Assembly (NCBI GenBank): GCA_009746045.1
Contig: RPFO01000175.1
Span: 62,001 to 126,000 of the forward strand
Length of the DNA: 64,000 bases
Direction: 5' to 3'
From: Mesostigma viride
Taxonomy: Eukaryota > Streptophyta > Mesostigmatophyceae > Mesostigmatales > Mesostigmataceae
The position numbers were made by a program, and so were the translations under genes. The notes beneath the pieces were generated by a model, which made no database searches, had not been told where the DNA came from, and saw only the letters and a program-made list of their open reading frames with translations. How positions within the stretch are numbered: position 1 is the first letter of the stretch; every line of letters starts with the position of its first letter. Positions 57,651 to 64,000 of the stretch are shown piece by piece.

Positions 57651-60540
57651 TGACGGTGGCGATGGCGATGGCGATGGGGATGGAGATGGGGATGGAGATG
57701 GAGATGGAGATGGAGATGGAGATGGGGATGGGGATGGGGATGGGGATGGAGATGGGGATGGGGATGGGGATGGGGATGGGGATGGGGATGGGGATGGGGA
57801 TGGGGATGGGGATGGGGATGGGGATGGGGATGGGGATGGGGATGGGGATGGGGATGGGGATGGGGATGGCGATGGGGATGGGGATGGGGATGGGGATGGG
57901 GATGGGGATGGGGATGTTCTTATCGTCATTGCGTTGGTACTAGTATTTGTTCTTTGTCTCCGATACTGTAATCGTGTTCTGTATCGGTAATTTTGTAAGT
58001 ACAGTAATCGTTATTGTTGCTATCATTATTATCGTCAACCTGATCGTTACTTGTCGTTGCTATCGGTACCTTTTTTTGTTACCATTGTTCTGATCTATCA
58101 ATCGATTGATGATCCATTGCCTTATCTTGCTATCCCATACTACTGTACATATTGCTGCCCTCGGCCCAGGACATGGCTCATGGCAAGATGCGACGCGCAA
58201 TATAGATACAAAACACCGGCATGACGTAAACAAAAGGTTGTGTTACAGATGCAACTTCAAACTACTTGCATTCGTAGCACGCCATGCATGTGTTTGTATC
58301 TCCTGAGAATCTTCTTTTATTTTATATTATCTGATATATATAGTATTTTTCTTACTGTAGTATCTATTTTCTTACTCCTTTAATTGTTCTTACAGTTGTA
58401 TCTATTTTCTTACTACTATTACGTTATTTTGCTTCCACCCCGCAGGACATGGAGGAGTTTGCCAAAGCCATCACCAGCTTCGACGAGGCGTTATCCCGTG
58501 ACCCCTCGCGCGGCCACTGCCACCTGCACCGCGCCCAGTGCCAGGTGGCGCTGGGCGAGGAGCTCGACGTTTGCATGCGGTCCCTGGACATGGCCTTGGA
58601 GTGCTTATCGGGGGCAGGGACGGGGGTAGCACCCGATAAAGGGCCGGATAAAGGGCTGGACAAAGCGGCGGGGAAGGGTTCCGAGAAAGGGTCAGAAAAG
58701 GGGTCTGAGAAAGGGCCTGAGAAAGGGGCAGCCACAGGGGGTGTGCATGAGCATAAGCCCTCGGGTCACGCGGTGTCGGACGCCAGCAGCGTGGCAGGAG
58801 GGCTCGCGGGGTCGGGCGGCCACCCGCTGCTGGCGCAGCTGTGGCAGTGGCGGGCGCTGCTGGCCGTGCGTGGGGGCCAGCAGAAGGAGGCGCTTGAAGC
58901 CCTGCACAGGGCGGTGGCGGCGGACGGCAAGTGGGCGGGGCTGCGGTTCCAACGTTCCCAGGTGAGGCAAGGCGAGGGTATGAAGGGACGGAGAGGGGGG
59001 GGCAGGGGAAAAACTAGGCTCTGGAATCGGTCCGCTTTAGAATGCGGGTGCTCTTGGGGATATTAGAAATGGGGCGAATAGGGGGGAACGGGTGACTTTA
59101 GGGATGCAGAAACACTCCTCTTTTGTTTTTCTCCTTTATTTTTACACCTTGTATTTGGTTGATTTCGGTCTTTTTATTGCCAAAAAGAAAAGTGATGAGT
59201 GGGGGATCGAAGGGCTATGCGGCCATGCGCGGCTTGCGGTGTGGAAGAATGGTTGCTGGGGGTATTGTGAGACCGGTTTGGAGAGGCTCAGGGGAAGGGA
59301 CGGAGCAGTGAAGATCGAGCCCGGGTGGCTTTCATGGCCACGGTTGCGCTCTATTTTCAAACAATGGGTCGCTCAAGTTATCCATTATGGCGTTCCGTTA
59401 GGGGTTTCAAAATTGTCCGTTAGGGCGCTCTATTGAGGTGTTCAAGTTATCCACTAGGGCATGCCATTATAGCGTTCCATTAGGATGTTCAAAGTAATCC
59501 ATGAGACTGCTCCATGAGGGCATTAAAAGGAATCCATTAGGGCTTTCAAAAGGAATCCATGAGGGCGTTCCATTAGGCCGTTCAAAAGGAATCCATTAGG
59601 GCGTTCAAAAAAATCCATTAGGGTGCTGGGTAGTTGGAGTGGCTTTGTCTGTTCGCACCCTGCAGCCTTAAAACGGGATTATGTGACAGCAGGACGACTG
59701 TAAGAGCACTCCAGCAGAAGGGCGTGCCAGTGCAGCCATGCAGCTGCTTATTTCCGTGGGCTCGTGAGCTGTTTGTGAAGAGCAGCGTGAGCTGTTTGTG
59801 AAGAGCAGCGTGAGCTGTTTGTGAAGAGCAGCGTGAGCTGTTTGTGAAGAGCAGCGTGAGCTGTTTGTGAAGAGCAGCGCGAGCTGTTTGTGAAGAGCAG
59901 CGTGAGCTGTTTGTGAAGAGCAGCGTGAGCTGTTTGTGGAGAGCAGCGTGAGCTGTTTGTGAAGAGCAGCGTGAGCTGTTTGTGAAAAGCAGCGTGAGCT
60001 GTTTGTGAAGAGCAGCGTGAGCAGTTTGTGAAGAGCAGCTTGAGCTGTTTGTGAAGAGCAGCGTGAGCTGTTTGTGAAGAGCAGCGTGAGCTGTTTGTGA
60101 AGAGCAGCGCGAGCTGTTTGTGAAGAGCAGCGTCTGTTTGTAAAGATCAGTCTGGTCTCATGGAAATGTGAGTCAGTTGGTTTCCGTGGGGACCTGCACT
60201 GCCCCTTTGCACGGGGCTGCTAGCAGAAGCGAGCTGGACGGGCAGTAAAATGGCAGACGCATGACATTTAGGCATACGATGTAGTTTAGCAGGGCATGGG
60301 GTTGTGTGGACATTCTTGTTCGGATGTTCTTGATGCGCGTGGGGTCATGTAGATATTCTTGTTAGGACGTTCTTGTTTCGCGTGGGGTCGTGCCGATGTG
60401 AGTGTTTGGCCGTTCTGGCTGCTCACACTGCCCTTGCGTCTCCACAGCCGCATGCGTCACATCACCAGTGCGCTAACCCCGTCTTCTTTCCGTCACCACT
60501 GGAGAGTGATAAACACAGGCAGCACAGTATGCTTGGGTGA
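43600..60540 (+). CDS. Tetratricopeptide-repeat protein gene (8 exons, possible 9th)
   Basis: Eight exons with GT-AG junctions whose phases all match (2,1,0,2,2,0,0 between exons 1-8) give a 597-residue open product; a possible last exon adds 30 residues and a stop. The product is mostly degenerate TPR helices with the usual small/aromatic spacing, for example [18 protein letters not shown] and [18 protein letters not shown], and many DLxKxxxL second helices. TPR arrays bind protein partners, often as scaffolds. There is no signal peptide, membrane segment or enzyme domain. Multi-TPR proteins of this kind include ciliary TTC proteins, but I cannot assign an ortholog. Introns total most of 17 kb and are filled with tandem repeats. 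Confidence 0.85.
43881..44966 (+). other. TPR gene intron 1
   Basis: 1,086 bp, GTACGT to CATGCAG. Near its end a decoy copy of the acceptor region occurs: GCCCTGCxCCTT ... CGCAGGGCGACGG at about 44850-44883 resembles GCCCTGCTCCTT ... GCAGGGCGATGG at 44943-44973. No other gene is seen inside. Confidence 0.75.
44967..45025 (+). CDS. TPR gene exon 2
   Basis: 59 bp, joins exon 1 to give [21 protein letters not shown], a TPR second helix and loop. Donor CTCG|GTATGA, phase 1. Confidence 0.85.
45151..47250. repeat. 25-bp minisatellite, 84 units, in intron 2
   Basis: Exactly 2,100 bp of a 25-mer with core GGGGTGAACGTGTGTG and end CTTTCTA. Two variants alternate in blocks (GTGCT and GTACT). The first and last units share a variant (GGGTGTGTGCT). 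No spacers, so not CRISPR. It lies wholly within intron 2 (45026-48173). Confidence 0.97.
47834..48173 (+). repeat. Four copies of the intron 2 acceptor region, ~112 bp apart
   Basis: CAG followed by YGAGCAA occurs at 47834, 47943, 48059 and 48171. Spacings are 109, 116 and 112 bp. Preceding bases are similarly arranged (CCxAxGCAG). Only the last joins the coding exon; the others look like decoy or ancestral acceptors. Confidence 0.75.
48174..48319 (+). CDS. TPR gene exon 3
   Basis: 146 bp. [19 protein letters not shown] and [19 protein letters not shown] form a TPR pair. Donor GAG|GTGGGT, phase 0. A damaged copy of its 3' half lies at about 51340-51410. Confidence 0.9.
48320..51303. repeat. 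37-bp minisatellite (with 41/45-bp variants) starting at the intron 3 donor
   Basis: Roughly 75-80 units. Each has AAGGTGGGTGGGTGCGCAAG and GAGCGCTGCGTG. The array starts exactly at the exon 3 donor, and every unit repeats a CAAG|GTGGGT donor-like junction. Because 37 is not a multiple of 3 and the unit lacks stops on the minus strand, all three minus frames are open for over 1,000 codons; these are artefacts. Confidence 0.95.
51340..51412 (+). pseudogene. Damaged copy of the exon 3 end and its donor
   Basis: ACGTGGAGGCGCTGTACC and GCGTACCAGAAACTGCGCATG match exon 3 (48261-48311) with several changes and an in-frame TAA (GAGCTAAGG). GGTGGGTG follows as in the real donor. It marks the far side of the 37-bp array. 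Confidence 0.8.
51413..52479 (+). other. Rest of intron 3
   Basis: Contains 17 perfect-to-near-perfect copies of the 10-mer CTATGGACAC (52011-52180), then a CACTATxATAT-rich stretch (52220-52350) and a pyrimidine/GT stretch leading to the acceptor TTTGTATCCAG. No other coding is seen. Confidence 0.75.
52011..52180. repeat. 10-bp tandem repeat, 17 units, in intron 3
   Basis: CTATGGACAC repeated in perfect register over 170 bp, with two single-base variants. Confidence 0.95.
52480..52640 (+). CDS. TPR gene exon 4
   Basis: 161 bp; begins [18 protein letters not shown], then [20 protein letters not shown] and [10 protein letters not shown], a full TPR. Donor AACGG|GTGAGA, phase 2. Confidence 0.9.
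52641..53329 (+). other. TPR gene intron 4
   Basis: 689 bp. It holds four diverged ~50-bp units around 52993-53180 (GATTCATTATTxATCTGxAA, then TGTATTA) and a C-rich run before the acceptor CCCTGTGCAG. Confidence 0.75.
52993..53180. repeat. ~50-bp degenerate tandem repeat, four units, in intron 4
   Basis: Units start at about 52993, 53044, 53094 and 53144. Each contains a TTCATTATT-like core and TGTATTA. Confidence 0.75.
53330..53437 (+). CDS. TPR gene exon 5
   Basis: 108 bp: [20 protein letters not shown] and [15 protein letters not shown] form a TPR. Donor CGCG|GTAAGG, phase 2. Confidence 0.88.
53517..53641. repeat. (CAC)n microsatellite, ~41 copies
   Basis: Perfect trinucleotide run. It yields poly-His, poly-Thr and, on the other strand, poly-Gly/Val/Trp frames that are artefacts. 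Confidence 0.97.
53815..53945. repeat. 24-bp tandem repeat, five to six units
   Basis: Units of GACAGCCAxGCAGGCATGC plus ATGCA, alternating ACG and ATG variants. The repeated GCATGC sites are self-complementary. Confidence 0.85.
54591..54759. repeat. 7-bp tandem repeat (CCCCTGA), 24 units
   Basis: Near-perfect heptamer array; one unit reads CCCTTGA. Confidence 0.96.
55013..55244 (+). CDS. TPR gene exon 6
   Basis: 232 bp; [20 protein letters not shown] and [15 protein letters not shown] are TPR-type helices, with a longer loop [13 protein letters not shown]. Donor GAC|GTGAGT, phase 0. Confidence 0.9.
55245..56375 (+). other. TPR gene intron 6
   Basis: 1,131 bp. An 18-bp array fills 55276-55596. 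The rest has no coding motif. It ends in a C-rich stretch and TACGTCTACCAG. Confidence 0.75.
55276..55596. repeat. 18-bp tandem repeat, ~17 units, in intron 6
   Basis: GGTGCTGATAGTGACCAT with GGGATGATAGTGACCGT variants at the start. The period is a multiple of 3, so it leaves open frames that are not genes. Confidence 0.93.
56376..56663 (+). CDS. TPR gene exon 7
   Basis: 288 bp with nearly three TPRs: [49 protein letters not shown] and LLxQAIVIQP-type helices. These are the best-preserved repeats in the protein. Donor CTGCAG|GTAAAG, phase 0. Confidence 0.92.
56664..58445 (+). other. TPR gene intron 7
   Basis: 1,782 bp, of which 56764-57915 is a continuous series of hexamer repeats. The remainder is T-rich and non-coding, with acceptor CCACCCCGCAG. 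Confidence 0.78.
56764..57915. repeat. Series of hexanucleotide arrays, including telomere-like TTAGGG
   Basis: In order: TTAGGG (about 56780-56925, ~24 copies), TTACGG (56926-57130, ~34 copies), mixed CACCGT/GGTTAC hexamers (to about 57360), GGGTCA (about 57428-57545, ~20), GGTGGC (about 57577-57640) and GGGGAT/GGAGAT (about 57660-57915, ~42). The period stays six throughout. Long MVMV/VTVT and GDGD frames here are artefacts. Confidence 0.95.
58446..58961 (+). CDS. TPR gene exon 8
   Basis: 516 bp. [20 protein letters not shown] and [17 protein letters not shown] form a TPR. An inserted low-complexity segment of DKG and SEKG tetrads ([20 protein letters not shown]) follows. A last TPR comes next ([34 protein letters not shown]). 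It ends TCCCAG before the donor GTGAGG, phase 0. Confidence 0.9.
59380..59625. repeat. Degenerate ~25-50 bp repeats of ATCCATTAGGGCGTTC
   Basis: Around ten partial copies of CCATTAGGGCGTTC or CCATTAxGxxTTCAAA, irregularly spaced. Confidence 0.7.
59764..60131. repeat. 23-bp minisatellite, ~16 units
   Basis: GTGAGCTGTTTGTGAAGAGC plus AGC, repeated with few substitutions. Confidence 0.95.
60448..60540 (+). CDS. TPR gene possible exon 9
   Basis: A good acceptor (CTTGCGTCTCCACAG) and phase 0 continuation give 30 residues ending LGWVx-type sequence just before TGA at 60538. No TPR motif is present, so support is only from splice signals. Alternatively the gene could end by reading through the donor after exon 8. 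Confidence 0.4.
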   Translation, partial: PHASHHQCANPVFFPSPLESDKHRQHSMLG

Positions 60541-60656
60541 TATAAAATTGGATCAGGAGTGCTGTAAATTTGGCTAGGTCCACTCCAACTTAAGTGCATG
60601 CCGCTCCAAGCGGATCAGTGTTTTTAGTAAGGGTTTTTGTCCGCGTCAGCCTGGCC

Positions 60657-60785
60657 GACTTGCCGCCCTTGGCGGCGCGTCAGACGGCTGACTTGCCGCC
60701 GTTGGCGGCGCGTCGGACGGCTGACTTGCCGCCGTTGGCGGCGCGTCGGATCGCTGACTCGTTGCCAACGGCGGCAAGTCAGCCA
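60657..60785. repeat. ~36-bp GC-rich hairpin repeat
   Basis: Three copies of GACTTGCCGCCGTTGGCGGC with CGTCGGACGGCT, then an inverted copy (TTGCCAACGGCGGCAAGTC). Each unit can fold on GCCGCC/GGCGGC. Flanks carry CTTAAG on both sides (60588 and about 60793), which may be ends of a small element. Confidence 0.75.
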
Positions 60786-60978
60786 ATGGAATCTTAAGTG
60801 GGGATTCCCAAGGTGGTTCGCTTGCTACAGGGTCTAACGATCCCTGAGATTAGGGTTGGAGCGCATGTCTAGCTTTTGAGTTCTGACTTGTGAAAGCAGC
60901 GAGAAATGGGTTCCATGATACAAAATTCAGAATAATATGACCTACCTCGACTGTTTTTCTGAACTTACTGTTGCAATA

Positions 60979-61345
60979 CTAAGTCCTGCACATCCACATT
61001 GCCACAGCCGAGAACGGCACACACCATTCGTCCCTGGGTTCACGCTTTCTATCATACTTGCGTCCCCGTTGCTTCTTTTTCTGCTTCCTCAGCTGCTCCT
61101 TGGCTGCTTCTTCGTCACTGCTGACATCGATAGGGTTGCGCTGCCCGCTGCCAGTGTCTGCAGAAACCAACGCATCACCATCTTTCCCAGAATCTGACTC
61201 GTCCGATGATGTTTCCTTCTCGGACGACCGGCCTGGGGGCTCACCAGCATTGCCGGACTGAGCCGATGCTGCTGCTGCACTGCTGGCTGCATTGCTATCA
61301 TTCCCCCTTTCCCTCTTGCTGCGGTTACAGCGCGTCTGCTGCCTG
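60979..61345 (-). CDS. Possible minus-strand exon, disordered protein
   Basis: About 120 open codons between stops. They encode a Ser/Ala- and acid-rich stretch (SSEKETSSDESDSGKDGD) and then a basic one (EQLRKQKKKQRGRKYDRK). The composition is protein-like but there is no domain and no clear start or splice partner. It could be an exon of a gene extending right, or a fragment. Confidence 0.3.
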
Positions 61346-61565
61346 GCCTACGCCAACGATGGCACGTGGACCAGGCGCAGGCCCTTTGGCCGTGTTGGCG
61401 GCCTGTTTCGGCATGAAAAAAGCTGCGATCCCCCCAGATTTAATTTTTCCCAGTATTCCTTTCGGCGCCATCCCTTCACCCAAAAACTTCCAACCCCCAG
61501 GTCGCTAACTTTGCTAGTTGACTATCGGACTAAGCCATTAACGTTGTTAAATGTTTATACAATTT
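61346..61565. other. Short intergenic stretch
   Basis: 220 bp with no feature I can support. Confidence 0.4.
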
Positions 61566-62172
61566 AAGAAACAATTGCGGATCATTGCCTGCCTAGCTTG
61601 CTTAAGGCATGGCCCGCCGACACACAAGCTGACATCATCCTAAATTAAGTAACACCGGCATGCGTCACACGCTGGCCTGAACAGTGCTGAAAACGCCACT
61701 ACAAACAACGCGGCCACGCACCCCCAGGCTAGTGCGTTAACCGTACAGGTAGTTGTACAAGGTTCCCAAGACTGACAAACATAAAACTCGCCCATCGACC
61801 CCTTGGGCCGGTCCGAATCCACTATACAATAATTAATCACGACTCACTAAAGAACCCAAATCAGCCAAAGATTCGTTAAGCAACCAGCCGACCCTACAGG
61901 TCCCCACCTAACCTCAGCTGGTGCAACCAAACACGAATCTTTGCAAGCAAGTCGTATAAAACCTACAATTAATTTTCTCGGACCGCTAATTAATAGCCAC
62001 CGACCCTTATAAACAACCGGGTCATCCAAGGAAAATTCGGGCGAGCAGGAAACCCTTTGTACAGATCGAATTAGTCAGCCCATGTCGCAGACAGCCTTCC
62101 ACATCCAGGCCAAGGCATGGCGGCCTTATCTTTCCCGCATGCGTTAATTAAACTATATTCAGAGAAAACCGA
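61566..62172. repeat. 607-bp direct repeat, copy 1 (LTR-like)
   Basis: Matches 63150-63756 almost perfectly, from AAGAAACAATTGCGGATC to CAGAGAAAACCGA. Differences include AAGTAACACC/AATTAACACC and single bases. No TG...CA or AG...CT ends and no target duplication are obvious. Confidence 0.9.
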
Positions 62173-63149
62173 TTAAGATCACTCAGCTCCCAAGAAGACC
62201 AGCATTTGATTGAATACAATAAGTGGAGCCCTGCCACAAATGCAGCAGTTAACAGTGGCCTTAAGGTTTCTCAATCCGCACGCGGAAGCGAGAAGCCTCC
62301 ACCCAATTACCCCCCCCTGGCGCCAACCCCATTGCGCCGATTAAACTCATGCGCCGATTAAACTCATTGCGCGAAAGAGCGTGTCGCAACATCTTAAATG
62401 GCGACTCAGCCCGCGCTAGGCTATATGAACCCCCGCAGGGGCCCGCTGGTTACAATGCGACACAAGCCGGTGACCACCCCAAAAGCAGGCCCTCAAAAAG
62501 AGCCAGCATTTCGCAATTCCGGAACCGTCCAAAAAGGAAAGAGGTTTTACGACACCATAATAGACTGAGCCGCGCAGCAGGTGCTGAGACGAAAAGGAAC
62601 AACAAAGGTCTGGCGTAGCCTCGCCTCCCTAAGACGCCCTCCCCAACTCGAGTCTCGCAATAGGGAAATTTCTAGCTTCGGAGCGCAACTCCCGCGCGGC
62701 TCCTATTGTCCCCAACCACCCCCCCTCGGCAGGGGCAGCTGGACAACTGACCTGCCGCCACAAAAAATAATTTATGAAAAAAAAACAGGCCGTTGCTGAC
62801 AGGAACCTGGTTCAGGACCTTTTGAGTCCAGGTCACGTCCCACGCACCATCGCAAGGTGGCAAGCCTGCGATGTGACACTAGAGCTGTTTTAGAAACTTA
62901 TAAACAGCTCCGCCGAAGCTGGCCAAACCGCCGGAGTAGCGCCCCATCCTTCGCCCATGTCAAAAAGACCCGCAGCCGGGGAAAACGACATGGGGGTAAA
63001 TTTAAATTTTCTTTCCGTTGCACGACCAACTATACTATGCTTGGTCGAACAACTTAGCGGTTGTGCCACCATCTGCCTCGGCTACAAGACAGATGCAACC
63101 CGCGCTAGAATGTGCAATTTTGCACAGGCGGCCATTGCCGCCATTGTGA
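62173..63149. other. Non-coding core between the 607-bp repeats
   Basis: 977 bp with no gag, pol or transposase motif. An 89-residue Arg-rich frame at 62349-62618 has no domain. It would be the interior of a non-autonomous element if the repeats are LTRs. Confidence 0.5.
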
Positions 63150-63756
63150 AAGAAACAATTGCGGATCATTGCCTGCCTAGCTTGCTTAAGGCATGGCCCG
63201 CCGACACACAAGCTGACATCATCCTAAATTAATTAACACCGGCATGCGTCACACGCCGGCCTGAACAGTGCTGAAAACGCCACTACAAACAACGTGGCCA
63301 CGCACCCCCAGGCTAGTGCGTTAACCGTACAGGTAGTTGTACAAGGTTCCCAAGACTGACAAACATAAAACTCGCCCATCGACCCCTTGGGCCGGTCCGA
63401 ATCCACTATACAATAATTAATCACGACTCACTAAAGAACCCAAATCAGCCAAAGATTCGTTAAGCAACCAGCCGACCCTACAGGTCCCCACCTAACCTCA
63501 GCTGGTGCAACCAAACACGAATCTTTGCAAGCAAGTCGTATAAAACCTACAATTAATTTTCTCGGACCGCTAATTAATAGCCACCGACCCTTATAAACAA
63601 CCGGGTCATCCAAGGAAAATTCGGGCGAGCAGGAAACCCTTTGTACAGATCGAATTAGTCAGCCCATGTCGCAGACAGCCTTCCACATCCAGGCCAAGGC
63701 ATGGCGGCCTTATCTTTCCCGCATGCGTTAATTAAACTATATTCAGAGAAAACCGA
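63150..63756. repeat. 607-bp direct repeat, copy 2 (LTR-like)
   Basis: See 61566-62172. Sequence after 63756 is unrelated to that after 62172. Confidence 0.9.
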
Positions 63757-64000
63757 ATTACTGACCCGGCCCGAAATTTCCCTACGCATCTAGTAATGGA
63801 CAGAATTGTTTCTTATGCAAACAAATCTACAGCGTTAATAAACACACCTGGAATTGGATTCAAAGAAATCTGTAAATCAGGCAACCTCGCAACGCTTCAT
63901 CAATCAGCTCCTCAATCATATTCCTAAAACCTTTGCCATCATCGAGACATCGACCATCGCCAGTCGTCGTGGGTTACAACTTTACATTCGTCTAGAACTC
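63757..64000. other. Window end, nothing assigned
   Basis: 244 bp without a recognisable feature. Confidence 0.4.

Larger units (their letters stand above)
58962..60447 (+). other. TPR gene intron 8 (if exon 9 is real)
   Basis: 1,486 bp; GTGAGG to TCTCCACAG. It contains diverged ATCCATTAGGGCGTTC repeats (about 59380-59625) and a 23-bp array at 59764-60131. Confidence 0.55.

Noticed and set aside
56723-57990. Long VTVT/VRVR, SPSP and GDGD frames
   Set aside because: Hexanucleotide repeats keep one frame open on each strand; the sequence lies in an intron between two well-supported exons.

Overview
The window is nuclear DNA of a eukaryote, most likely an alga. A multi-exon gene has GT-AG introns in matching phases. 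There are LTR and non-LTR retrotransposons, a large DNA transposon, long mini- and microsatellites, and no bacterial operons. The species cannot be fixed from sequence alone. Almost everything left of 43 kb is transposable-element DNA built up by nested insertion; the only confident host gene is on the right.

Layout. 1-2459: two ~412 bp direct repeats around a non-coding core. 2460-4694: non-coding, with a (CCAG)n tract. 4695-41879: one array of a ~0.71-0.73 kb satellite, broken by successive insertions. These are Copia-like element A (4892-11056, minus), Copia-like element B (11131-20406, plus), a solo LTR of element C (22171-22643), and a 17.3 kb terminal-inverted-repeat DNA transposon (24413-41693). 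The DNA transposon itself carries Copia-like element C (28256-35910) and a 5'-truncated non-LTR retrotransposon (about 40120-41529). Each LTR insertion has an exact 5-bp target duplication (GGCGT, CCTGA, CCTGA, GAGGG). The DNA transposon has a 3-bp one (GTA).

The three Copia-like elements share features that differ from textbook Ty1/copia. The order reads gag, integrase, retropepsin-like domain, reverse transcriptase, RNase H. The retropepsin motif is DTQA, DTQA or DTNS rather than DTGA/DSGA. The RT active site reads HGDD rather than YVDD. LTR ends are AGTT...AACT rather than TG...CA. They look like one unusual lineage. LTR pairs within an element are nearly identical, so the insertions are young, yet the coding regions contain frame changes, several of them in homopolymers.

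The 17.3 kb DNA transposon has perfect 25-bp terminal inverted repeats beginning CCCTAGG, subterminal CCGGCACA octamer arrays and a central palindrome. Two genes are transcribed divergently from its middle. The right-hand gene encodes a DDE-like transposase of the GHTHxDxD family; the left-hand gene encodes an accessory protein of unknown function.

43.6-60.5 kb: a tetratricopeptide-repeat gene reconstructed from eight phase-compatible exons plus a possible ninth. Its introns are swollen by tandem arrays, some of which contain copies of the gene's own splice donor or acceptor. 60.6-64 kb: a GC hairpin repeat, a weak minus-strand reading frame, and a second pair of 607 bp direct repeats around a ~1 kb non-coding core.
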